DNA of 11,760 bases from positions 1 to 11,760 of the forward strand of contig JALSZZ010000159.1 of NCBI GenBank assembly GCA_027075825.1, written 5' to 3'. The position numbers and the translations under genes were made by a program. Shown piece by piece: positions 5,809 through 11,760 of the stretch. Below the pieces are notes generated by a model. That model was given only the letters and a program-made list of their open reading frames with translations, had not been told where the DNA came from and did no database searches. The stretch's first letter is position 1. Each line of letters begins with the position of its first letter. The stretch comes from Mariprofundaceae bacterium. GTDB taxonomy: Bacteria; Pseudomonadota; Zetaproteobacteria; Mariprofundales; Mariprofundaceae.

Positions 5809-7335
5809 ATGAAGCTACTGATGTTGATTGTACTGATGTTGATTGTATCTGTATTCATGACGACTTCGGCTTTCGCTCTCGAATCCGTCAGTTTTTCTAC
5901 CAGCTCGGCTACCTGTGATCCCCACAAGTCGTGCGATACTCAGGTGCTTTATGCTTCTGGTGATGAAAAGCCTCACCCCGTTCAGGATCCGTATGCACTC
6001 TTCGCCGGACAACCACACAAACCGTTTAATCAGCTCGTGGCATCCATAAAAAATGACAGTGTATTAAGGCTGGAGTTCCCCAACGCTTATTCACCCACAT
6101 CTGAAACTGTTGTCCCAGTTCAACTGACACTGAAATATCAGGGTAAATCATATGCCCAGGGGTATTTGCATATTCATGTCAAAGGCGTGAAGAAAAATTC
6201 CACCTTGCACCTTGATGAGTTACAGATGAAGTCGCCTTTTTCACATGCCAGCACTCCTTTCCAGATCAAGGTCAGGAATGATTCAGGTCATGCCATTAAA
6301 AAATTCACATTAAGCATCACTGATCAGCCAGATGACGGTGATGCTGTTGTCACCGACTCCGAGGGGAATGCCCGGCCGGATGCCAAAAAAGATACCGAAG
6401 AAGCCACTCAGTCCCTGCTTTCGGATGCATATACTTATGTGGTATATACGCCTAAAGCCTCCAATAAAGGGGGAAATACGGATCATTTTGGTATTGAAGT
6501 GGCAGATAGCTACAGCAAGGTCAAGGGCACTGTGGACGTTACCGTTAAATCATTCAATGAGCCTAACCCCTGGGAACGTTTTCGCTACAGGGGAACCATT
6601 GGTGGTGAGTTTAGTCAAAACAAAAACAACGGCAATCGCTTCTCCCAGTTTCGGCCTTATATCAGTTTGACTGGCACGACGCTCTGGTGTTCCGGTTTTC
6701 TGGATAAGTATGCATGGGGTGACTTCGGATTTGGCTGCGCCCCTTACCATAACGCTGACCCAATATATGCGCCACGGTTTATGACTCACTTCACAGTCAT
6801 GCTTGCCACTGATCCGGCAGCCTACAAGGATGCTTATAGCCAGCCTAAAGTCACCGATTTCACCAGCATCAGTGTCTTCCCGACTCTGGAATATGATATT
6901 TTCAATGCCCTGAACGGGCCGCATGCAAACAATCGTCTGTTCATTGGTGTGATTAGCAGTGCAGGCGTGCGCTCAATCAATGATCCATCGGTCACCAAGA
7001 GTCTGCGTGGATTCTGGAATACAGGTTTGCGTTTTGGTGAACATGAGATCATGAAGAATCAATACCACACACCATCCACACGAAGCTACCTTGACATCAC
7101 CTTTGGTCGCTACCGGCATTTGGTCGGTGAGTATTCCTGGGCTGCGGAGGGATTTCTTGAGTTGCCATCTTCAGATTACGGCTCGCTCTCTGTTAAAGCC
7201 TATTTCGGACATCATGCCAAAGATACCAGCATTGTGTTAAGATTTACCAAAGTCTTTGATCTTCAAGGTTTTGTCGAAAACATTTCTGGCTCGATCAAAG
7301 CGATAGCAACGCCAGAAAAATCATCGGAAGAGTGA
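5809..7335 (+). CDS. Exported protein with cadherin/VCBS-like module and beta-rich C-terminus
   Basis: This 508-residue protein is not recognised as a named family. The start is the ATG at 5809, which follows AAAGGAGA and opens a signal peptide (LMLIVLMLIVSVFMTTSAFA, cleavage probably after Ala23); the frame is open further upstream, but that part runs through the MITE-like element. Two cysteines follow early (36, 42). Residues about 205-246 (AYTYVVYTPKAS, DHFGIEVADS, GTVDVTV) match the pattern of bacterial cadherin/VCBS Ig-like repeats. From about 255 on, alternating polar/aromatic strands (RYRGTIGGEF, LDITFGRYRHLVGEYSW, GSLSVKAYFG, SIVLRF) suggest an outer-membrane barrel, but the protein does not end in the usual terminal aromatic residue; it ends in a charged tail. 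The signal peptide contains an exact 15-bp tandem duplication (LMLIV twice). Likely located at the outer membrane or periplasm; function unknown. Confidence 0.9.
   Translation: MKLLMLIVLMLIVSVFMTTSAFALESVSFSTSSATCDPHKSCDTQVLYASGDEKPHPVQDPYALFAGQPHKPFNQLVASIKNDSVLRLEFPNAYSPTSETVVPVQLTLKYQGKSYAQGYLHIHVKGVKKNSTLHLDELQMKSPFSHASTPFQIKVRNDSGHAIKKFTLSITDQPDDGDAVVTDSEGNARPDAKKDTEEATQSLLSDAYTYVVYTPKASNKGGNTDHFGIEVADSYSKVKGTVDVTVKSFNEPNPWERFRYRGTIGGEFSQNKNNGNRFSQFRPYISLTGTTLWCSGFLDKYAWGDFGFGCAPYHNADPIYAPRFMTHFTVMLATDPAAYKDAYSQPKVTDFTSISVFPTLEYDIFNALNGPHANNRLFIGVISSAGVRSINDPSVTKSLRGFWNTGLRFGEHEIMKNQYHTPSTRSYLDITFGRYRHLVGEYSWAAEGFLELPSSDYGSLSVKAYFGHHAKDTSIVLRFTKVFDLQGFVENISGSIKAIATPEKSSEE
5818..5847 (+). 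repeat. Exact 15-bp tandem duplication in signal peptide coding sequence
   Basis: CTGATGTTGATTGTA occurs twice head to tail (5818-5832, 5833-5847), encoding LMLIV-LMLIV in the hydrophobic core of the signal peptide. The duplication is in frame, so it lengthens the core without breaking the gene. Confidence 0.95.
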
Positions 7336-7346
7336 GGTGTTCCAAT

Positions 7347-7385
7347 ATGGAAAGAGTTCTGATGATATCAAAACAGGCGAAGTAA
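7347..7385 (+). CDS. Possible 12-codon mini-ORF after the 508-aa gene
   Basis: ATG at 7347 preceded by GAGGTG (7334-7339, overlapping the stop of the upstream gene) with 7-nt spacing opens a frame MERVLMISKQAK then TAA. The spacing is good, but 12 codons are too few to argue for selection. It could equally be chance. Confidence 0.2.
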   Translation: MERVLMISKQAK

Positions 7386-7440
7386 GCCATAAGGCAAGCG
7401 ATCATTCGTTCGATTGTGATAACGATCAGGGAGGTGATGT

Positions 7441-7476
7441 ATGATCAAAAACAGAAAGGAGAGAAGATATGACTAG
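7441..7476 (+). CDS. Possible 11-aa leader peptide with near-perfect Shine-Dalgarno
   Basis: The sequence GGGAGGTGAT at 7429-7438 is close to the full complement of the 16S 3' end, and is followed by ATG at 7441 reading MIKNRKERRYD and TAG. The last 8 nt overlap the start of the 56-aa frame, whose own ribosome binding site lies inside this mini-ORF. This is the arrangement expected for a leader coupling translation to the next gene. It lies unusually close to its Shine-Dalgarno. No function can be read from the peptide. Confidence 0.35.
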   Translation: MIKNRKERRYD

Positions 7477-7639
7477 GAAAGTTGTTTTATCTACCCCAGG
7501 CTTGGGTATGACCGATAAAGGTCGGCAGAAAAACAAAGACGTTGATAACTATGGCTGTAGTGAAGCTGACAATATTCAGGATTTTTCGAGGGGCAATGAT
7601 ATGGCCTGTTGTACACTGAGAGTGAGGGTAAACGCATGA
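7469..7639 (+). CDS. Small 56-aa protein, overlapping the next gene by ATGA
   Basis: The ATG at 7469 follows AAGGAG (7456-7461) at 7-nt spacing and encodes 56 residues starting MTRKVVLSTPGLGMTDKG, ending at TGA 7637-7639. That stop overlaps the ATG of the 176-aa exported protein as ATGA, a typical coupling arrangement. There is no signal peptide. The stretch GMTDKGRQKNKDVDNYG resembles the N-terminal TDxGxxRxxNED motif of PP2C-type protein phosphatases, but the rest of such a domain is missing. It is therefore either a decayed phosphatase start or a coincidence. It contains three cysteines, two of them adjacent (DMACCTL). Codon use looks ordinary for its neighbours. It is real at the level of ribosome binding site and coupling only. 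Confidence 0.5.
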   Translation: MTRKVVLSTPGLGMTDKGRQKNKDVDNYGCSEADNIQDFSRGNDMACCTLRVRVNA

Positions 7640-8166
7640 TTCGACATAAATTAAAAATCAGTATGATAAGTGTAGCGATACTTTTTTCTTTATGCGGTTT
7701 GATGCCGCAAACAGTGCAGGCAGAGCCTAGTATTCAGGAGACGATTGACTGGCTGCAGGACTTCCTCAAACGGAAAGCACTTTGTAGAGAAGTGGCGAAT
7801 CATCAAACGGAGCAATTCAAAAGAATATCTTATGATCGAAAATCGGGAAACCTGTTTTTATCTGGTTATTTCTTTGATGGTGTAGAAAAGGATGTGGTTG
7901 GAACAACCAAGCAGTATTTAATTCCCATAGCACGACTCAGAAAGGTAGAGGTAGAGCATAACAGGGACTGTTATGAAGTACGGGTATGGCTAGATGAAGA
8001 AGTCATGTATAGAAGAAAAAAGAGTTATGGGGAATGGGAGCATGATCCAGTCCCTCTGATGCAGATCGCCTACACCTTTACCAGGGAAGATGCAAATCGA
8101 ATAGCCAAAGCCTTAGAGCATTTGGCAAAAATTGTCCCCAGGATTGAATCTAAAGAGTTATTTTAG
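7636..8166 (+). CDS. Small exported protein of unknown function (176 aa)
   Basis: I choose the ATG at 7636 because it overlaps the upstream stop (ATGA) and starts a clean signal peptide (IRHKLKISMISVAILFSLCGL...VQA, cleavage probably before Glu31). An upstream in-frame TTG at 7609 would add nine polar residues in front of it. The mature part is about 146 residues, charged, and mixed alpha/beta in appearance. It holds a LFLSGYFFDGVEKDV segment, a YEVRVWLDEEVMYRRKKSYGEWEHDP segment and a C-terminal helix REDANRIAKALEHLAKIV. Two cysteines (CREV near 51, DCYEV near 115) could form a disulfide. No transmembrane helix beyond the signal. I do not recognise the family. A terminator follows directly, so this gene closes a transcription unit that includes the mini-ORFs and perhaps the 508-aa gene. 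Confidence 0.85.
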   Translation: MIRHKLKISMISVAILFSLCGLMPQTVQAEPSIQETIDWLQDFLKRKALCREVANHQTEQFKRISYDRKSGNLFLSGYFFDGVEKDVVGTTKQYLIPIARLRKVEVEHNRDCYEVRVWLDEEVMYRRKKSYGEWEHDPVPLMQIAYTFTREDANRIAKALEHLAKIVPRIESKELF

Positions 8167-8175
8167 CAGATGTTG

Positions 8176-8205
8176 AAAGGGCTGGTCATTTGATCAGCCC
8201 TTTTT
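8176..8205 (+). terminator. Rho-independent terminator
   Basis: AAAGGGCTG (8176-8184) pairs with CAGCCCTTT, extended inward by a G-T pair and TCA/TGA, and is followed by TTTTT ending at 8205. It lies 10 nt after the stop of the 176-aa gene and separates it from the hydrolase gene. Confidence 0.9.
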
Positions 8206-8224
8206 GCGGCAACAGGAGGTCTGC

Positions 8225-9091
8225 ATGGGTAAGAAGGTGATTGTGCTGATGGCGCATGGTATGGGGGCTATCACACTGGATGCGCATCAAAAACGTATTC
8301 AGGCATTTAAAAAGAAGATTCGCAAGCAGATTGGCAAGGCTTTGAATAATCAGGTGCATTATGCATCGATCTATTATCAGGGTGTGTTTCAGAGGCAGCA
8401 GAATAAGGTGTTTGCAGTCATGAAACCGCATATTGATGGTAAAGGCTTGCGCCGATTTATGCTTTATGGCTTTTCGGATGCCGCCGGTTATGAGTCCAGG
8501 GCGCATGAAGAAAACAGTGAATATGAGCAGGTGCAGCAAAAAATTCGCCATGCCATTGATGCTGCATGCGAAGCGGTGGGTCGTGATGATTTGCCTGTTG
8601 TTCTGATCGCACACTCTTTGGGTGGTCAGGTGATCAGCAATTATATCTGGGATGCCCAACAAGAGACGCAACATGTTGGCTCTGGCATCTGGCAAAAAGC
8701 TGATGTTGGTGGCACACGCGAGCATGCGCACCGCTTTAAGAACTTGCGCGCCCTCTATACCACAGGCTGCAATATTCCGATCTTTATTGCAGGGAAGCAG
8801 AACATCAAAGCCATCAGGCCCGATGCGGATGGTTATGATTTTGAATGGCATAATTATTATGATGAAGATGATGTGCTCGGCTGGCCGCTACAACCGCTTG
8901 GTAATTTTTACGAGGCGGGCAGGTGTGTGGAAGCATCCTACGCCGATGCCGTGCATGATCATCCCATGAATGCCAATGGTAATGTGTTGGGGCTGCTATA
9001 TCGCGGCTGGAACCCTTTGAGTCATGGTGGATACTGGCAAGACAGTGACTTCACCAAACCCGTTGCAGCAATGATCAGATCATTACTGTAA
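8225..9091 (+). CDS. Cytoplasmic alpha/beta hydrolase of unknown specificity
   Basis: The 288-residue protein has an alpha/beta hydrolase signature set. IVLMAHGMG (6-14) supplies the oxyanion region, and VVLIAHSLGGQVI (125-137) the nucleophile elbow with Ser131. YYDEDDVLGWPLQPL (211-225) is a likely place for the acid (Asp215 or Asp216), and NPLSHGGYW (263-271) supplies the candidate catalytic His267. The start at ATG 8225 follows AGGAGGT (8214-8220); an upstream in-frame TTG at 8204 falls in the terminator U-tract and is rejected. There is no signal peptide, unlike its neighbours, so it acts in the cytoplasm. A lipase, esterase or amidase function is possible. A 7-bp hairpin (GCCTTAT-GCCA-ATAAGGC, 9092-9109) without U-tract follows the stop and may stabilise or punctuate the mRNA. 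Confidence 0.88.
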   Translation: MGKKVIVLMAHGMGAITLDAHQKRIQAFKKKIRKQIGKALNNQVHYASIYYQGVFQRQQNKVFAVMKPHIDGKGLRRFMLYGFSDAAGYESRAHEENSEYEQVQQKIRHAIDAACEAVGRDDLPVVLIAHSLGGQVISNYIWDAQQETQHVGSGIWQKADVGGTREHAHRFKNLRALYTTGCNIPIFIAGKQNIKAIRPDADGYDFEWHNYYDEDDVLGWPLQPLGNFYEAGRCVEASYADAVHDHPMNANGNVLGLLYRGWNPLSHGGYWQDSDFTKPVAAMIRSLL

Positions 9092-9144
9092 GCCTTATGC
9101 CAATAAGGCATTGAGAGAAATATACAATCAACAGGAGGATTGAT

Positions 9145-9516
9145 ATGATCAAAAAACTGGTATTAGGAACAGGCATCGTTGCGACGTTATTTTACCTAAG
9201 TGCAGTGGCGGAGGCTAAAACGTACACTTTGTACTGTGTGCCATATGCCATGAGTAATGAGGCTACAAATGTTAGCACTTGGTTTTCCATGACTGTAGAG
9301 GACTGGCGAGATGCCTGTAATAAAGGTTGTGAACATGAATGGGCTGATTATTTGGAAGCGAATTACAAGAATTGGTTTGAGCTTCATAGAGGTATGCTGG
9401 GACCCTATGACTCAGCGAGTAAGGCAAAGAAGGTTTATTATAAGCAAAAGGCAAGGGCCCAAGAATTTAATGTACCATTTCATCATGCAAGTGATTTTAG
9501 TTGCTCAGGTCATTAA
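9145..9516 (+). CDS. Small exported protein with four cysteines (123 aa)
   Basis: ATG at 9145 is preceded by AGGAGG (9133-9138). A clear signal peptide (IKKLVLGTGIVATLFYLSAVAEA) is predicted to be cleaved after Ala24, leaving about 99 residues. Cysteines at 31, 58, 62 and 120 would allow two disulfides in the periplasm. A lysine-rich GPYDSASKAKKVYYKQKARA segment lies near 87-105 and superficially recalls a SPOR motif, but the fragment is too short for the fold. The mature protein is rich in aromatic residues (several Trp and Tyr). I do not recognise the family. It lies 53 nt after the hydrolase gene in the same direction. Confidence 0.85.
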   Translation: MIKKLVLGTGIVATLFYLSAVAEAKTYTLYCVPYAMSNEATNVSTWFSMTVEDWRDACNKGCEHEWADYLEANYKNWFELHRGMLGPYDSASKAKKVYYKQKARAQEFNVPFHHASDFSCSGH

Positions 9517-9682
9517 ATATCAATGATGCGATAGCATTTGTGAATTAAGTGATGCAGTCAGCGTTTAAGCGCTGGCTGTAATCGCAACAGCAAAGGTGGC
9601 TCGGGCGGATGGGCAAGATATGCACGCACCAACGTGGAGAGAACATGCTCGTAGCGGTTGAGTTTTTAAAAGGAGAACAGAT
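9517..9682 (+). other. Intergenic region with hairpin and possible 25-aa coupled leader
   Basis: A 9-bp hairpin with one G-T pair (CAGTCAGCG / CGCTGGCTG, arms 9555-9563 and 9570-9578) has a 6-nt loop and no U-tract, so it is not a clear terminator. A frame of 25 codons starts at ATG 9609 (MGKICTHQRGENML...) and ends at TGA 9684-9686, overlapping the next start as ATGA. Its Shine-Dalgarno is weak (AGGTGG at some distance). Nothing else is seen. Confidence 0.5.
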
Positions 9683-10330
9683 ATGAAGACGAATTATTTT
9701 TTGCTATGCCTTGTCTGCTGCCTGCTGCCTGACATGGCGATGGCTGTGCCCTTTAAGTCGGTCAGCGCAAAGGCCGAATCAGGTTTTTATTATAGCGATG
9801 GCGAGGATATGGCTCGCTACAAAGCCAAAAGCAAGCTGGAATCTGCGTGTAGCAAGCAGGGGATGACGCTCAATGAGGGCAAGTTTAACCAGAAGACGAA
9901 CCGCTACAGTCTGGTGTCGTTCAGCAATATGTCCTGTTCGGAAAAGAAGGGCAAAAAGAAGTGCTCGGTGCAGGCAAGCGGCACATGCATCACCAAGGTG
10001 CATACATGGTTCAGTTTCTCGTGCGGCAAAGGCAAGCCCGCTGTTCGTGGTGTGTTGCTGAAGATGCCGAAAAATACATACCGCCTGCTGGCAGACAATG
10101 GCACCAGCATCAATTTTCATGGCTCGGATATGGGAAAAGGTACGGTTCGTTCCCTGTGCAACACCACAGGGGCATCTTCGGGCGTATTGCTGGATAAGCT
10201 AAGGTCTTATGTGCGCAGAAGATCCGTTGCATTGGCAGAGAAATGCAAGAGCTACCGTAAAAAAGACAGCAAAGAACAATCCATTCCCTCCGGATGCGAA
10301 AATGTGGATACCTTAGGGGTTCGGAATTGA
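9683..10330 (+). CDS. Exported cysteine-rich protein (215 aa)
   Basis: ATG at 9683 follows AAAGGAG (9668-9674). The signal peptide (MKTNYFLLCLVCCLLPDMAMA) is predicted to be cleaved after Ala21. The mature region of about 194 residues carries eight cysteines (56, 85, 94, 102, 114, 159, 188, 205), an even number consistent with four disulfides and periplasmic or extracellular location. It is basic, with KKGKKKC and YVRRR clusters. The N-terminal part SVSAKAESGFYYSDGEDMARYKAKSKLESAC contains a short pattern of the sort found in periplasmic proteins with an alternating-helix start, but I do not recognise a family. It converges with the LuxR-hydrolase gene, 80 nt away, with no clean terminator in between. 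Confidence 0.87.
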   Translation: MKTNYFLLCLVCCLLPDMAMAVPFKSVSAKAESGFYYSDGEDMARYKAKSKLESACSKQGMTLNEGKFNQKTNRYSLVSFSNMSCSEKKGKKKCSVQASGTCITKVHTWFSFSCGKGKPAVRGVLLKMPKNTYRLLADNGTSINFHGSDMGKGTVRSLCNTTGASSGVLLDKLRSYVRRRSVALAEKCKSYRKKDSKEQSIPSGCENVDTLGVRN

Positions 10331-10384
10331 TGGCCAGATCACTCCATTTCTCATTCTCATATGGGAGCGAGGGAATTTAATCAA

Positions 10385-10445
10385 TGACACATGAAAACTC
10401 CCCCGGTCTGCTATCCATCCGCCAGTTCACTGAGAATAGCTTGCC
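10385..10445. repeat. Right copy of the 61-bp direct repeat
   Basis: This copy matches 5341-5401 in the same orientation (54 of 61) and contains the TAG stop and last codons of the LuxR-hydrolase gene. Similarity extends left through 10374 (AATTTAATCAATG, 12 of 13 with 5323-5335) if a 7-nt insertion in the left copy is allowed. A duplicated gene 3' end bracketing about 5 kb is the pattern left by site-specific integration or by decay of a paralogue. Confidence 0.9.
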
Positions 10446-11760
10446 AGGAATGAAGAATCAGCATGGCGCCCACACCGGGTACGAAGGTGGCTTTGCAATC
10501 GGGTAAGGAATCAGCCAGTTGACGGGCGGTGGAAAGGGGAAACTGGCGGTCTTCCATGCCATGCCAGAAACGGATGGGCATGGTAATATCCTGCAATGAA
10601 AAGCCCCACTGATTAATCGTTATAATATCTTGTGCCACGCCATCTGTGCCCTGACGCAAGGCTTCTCGCAACGATAAGGCATAACGCTCTCTGTTGGCTG
10701 CATCTTGCGCAATGATGGCCTGATCTGACTGGCAGTATTGTTGATAACGTCGCTCCAGTGCTTTTATGGGGTCATTCAACAACGCACCTGCGACTACTTT
10801 CATCAATTTTAAAAACAGATCGGGGGAATGCACGGCAAGCTTGAGTAACAAACGATCCCATGACAGGCCCCGTTGTTCGGCAGTTAAAAAGTCGGCGCTG
10901 CAAAATGAGACAAGTACCACTTGCTCAAGGCGCCGGGGGATTTTGCAGGCGCAGGCCAGCGCGTAATTGGCACCACCTGAATAACCAAGCAGCGAAAAGG
11001 TTTCCAGATCGAGTTGGTCAGCCAGTTGCAGCACCTGTTCCGGCCAGTCCAGCAGTCTGCGATGCGACAACATATCAGAATAACCATGCCCCGGGCGATC
11101 AGGTACAATCATGCGCAAACCTGCCTTGCGCGCAAACCCGTCATTGGCGGGATACTGAAGTCGGGAACCAAAAACAGCGTGAAACATCAACACGGGCTTG
11201 CCCTCCGGGTCGCCGTATTCGGCGTAGGCCAGACGATGACCACTGGCGAGTATGATGGCCGGGCAAGGCTCCCATTGCGTGCTGTTTTCGGCAGCGGCTG
11301 GCAAGCTCACGGGCGGCTGCACGCTGCCAAACATGGCCGATGGGCTGGTTAACACTTTTTTGACCAGTTCTATTTGATTGCTTGTGCCTGTTTTTTCAAA
11401 AGCCTTTTTAATTTGTGTGCGTACCGTGTGAATGCTGATTCCCAGTGTATCTGCCACGTTATTCAGGTTATGACAACCATTGGCCAATGCCTTGACGACT
11501 TTCGCCTCGGCAGCGGTCAGCTCAAAAGCATCCTGAATACTCTGCACATCAAAATCCGGCCTGATCAGCGCCGAGGCGATATAAATCATGGCTACCCCGG
11601 GATCTTTGATCAAAGGGTCATGCTGATGGTCGGAAGCGGTGATCCATAATGATGTATCGCTGATGCCCTGACCCCGGATTAGCATAGCATTGCCTTGTTG
11701 ACTGCCATCACCCGCCACACAGGCTTGCACCAGCTTTTGCAGCTCTCTGGTTTGCCGCCG
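10411..11760 (-). CDS. LuxR-type helix-turn-helix protein fused to an alpha/beta hydrolase, 5' end outside the window
   Basis: The frame is open to the right edge, giving 449 visible residues. An in-frame GTG at 11730 is not taken as start because the LuxR N-terminal sequence (RRQTRELQKL) continues upstream. Residues 79-135 form a LuxR/GerE helix-turn-helix (FELTAAEAKVVKALANG...NVADTLGISIHTVRTQIKKAFEKTGTSNQIELV). A linker leads to an alpha/beta hydrolase from about 168: FHAVFGSR at 193-200 in the oxyanion position, nucleophile elbow GYSGG with Ser261, and acid HGMEDR with Asp404. The final GVGAM (429-433) stands where GxGH is expected. Two conserved positions are thus altered (HG to HA and the catalytic His to Ala), though His437 lies nearby. 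It is probably a cytoplasmic regulator whose hydrolase domain senses a ligand; catalysis is doubtful. Confidence 0.88.
   Translation of the reverse strand, partial: RRQTRELQKLVQACVAGDGSQQGNAMLIRGQGISDTSLWITASDHQHDPLIKDPGVAMIYIASALIRPDFDVQSIQDAFELTAAEAKVVKALANGCHNLNNVADTLGISIHTVRTQIKKAFEKTGTSNQIELVKKVLTSPSAMFGSVQPPVSLPAAAENSTQWEPCPAIILASGHRLAYAEYGDPEGKPVLMFHAVFGSRLQYPANDGFARKAGLRMIVPDRPGHGYSDMLSHRRLLDWPEQVLQLADQLDLETFSLLGYSGGANYALACACKIPRRLEQVVLVSFCSADFLTAEQRGLSWDRLLLKLAVHSPDLFLKLMKVVAGALLNDPIKALERRYQQYCQSDQAIIAQDAANRERYALSLREALRQGTDGVAQDIITINQWGFSLQDITMPIRFWHGMEDRQFPLSTARQLADSLPDCKATFVPGVGAMLILHSWQAILSELADG

Noticed and set aside
7609..7635. TTG start for the 176-aa exported protein
   Set aside because: It would put polar residues ahead of a complete signal peptide; the ATG at 7636 is coupled to the preceding stop.
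8204..8224. TTG start for the alpha/beta hydrolase
   Set aside because: It lies in the terminator U-tract, and the ATG at 8225 has AGGAGGT in front.
9092..9109. Hairpin after the hydrolase gene as a terminator
   Set aside because: The 7-bp stem lacks GC richness and a following U-tract, so it is noted only as a possible mRNA structure.
11728..11730. GTG as the true start of the LuxR-hydrolase
   Set aside because: The frame continues without a stop to the window edge with sequence typical of the upstream LuxR region, so the gene is cut rather than started here.

Overview
The window reads as part of a chromosome of a Gram-negative proteobacterium. It has dense bacterial coding, canonical AGGAGG-type ribosome binding sites, a proteobacterial-looking Ndk and LysS, and several Sec-exported proteins including a likely outer-membrane one. 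I cannot fix the genus from sequence alone.

Region 1 (1-3183, minus strand) is a compact housekeeping operon read right to left: ndk (nucleoside diphosphate kinase), lysS (class II lysyl-tRNA synthetase), a two-CBS-domain protein, and a permease of the ArsB/NhaD/SLC13-like superfamily that runs off the left edge. Gaps are 6 nt, 9 nt and then an 8-nt overlap (ATGACTGA), so the CBS protein and the permease look translationally coupled and may form one functional unit.

Region 2 (3184-5340) is remodelled DNA. A 750-bp stretch without an intact gene holds an IS21 IstA-like helix-turn-helix remnant followed by what looks like the 3' end (domain V and following hairpins) of a group II intron. Beyond it is an intact DUF4143-type AAA+ ATPase with a PD-(D/E)XK-like C-terminus. 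Its start is preceded by a perfect 44-bp palindrome that overlaps a good sigma70-type promoter, and the geometry predicts a nearly leaderless mRNA.

Region 3 (5341-10445) is an accessory segment bounded by a direct repeat of about 61 bp (54/61 identical). The right copy is the 3' end of a LuxR-hydrolase fusion gene; the left copy is an orphan fragment of the same 3' end. The segment starts with a 159-bp end-to-end palindromic MITE-like element, followed by plus-strand genes I do not recognise from families: a 508-aa exported protein with a cadherin/VCBS-like module and a beta-rich, barrel-like C-terminus; a chain of overlapping mini-ORFs; a 176-aa exported protein; a rho-independent terminator; a 288-aa cytoplasmic alpha/beta hydrolase; and two small exported cysteine-containing proteins (4 and 8 mature cysteines). 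Most are Sec-exported and co-directional, so an envelope-related function is plausible, but nothing in the sequence proves one. This is the best candidate for an undescribed system in the window.

Region 4 (10411-11760, minus strand) is the LuxR-type helix-turn-helix protein fused to an alpha/beta hydrolase, cut by the right edge. Its hydrolase has the nucleophile serine and the acid residue, but two conserved positions (HG oxyanion motif and the final GxGH histidine) are changed, which suggests a ligand-sensing rather than catalytic role.
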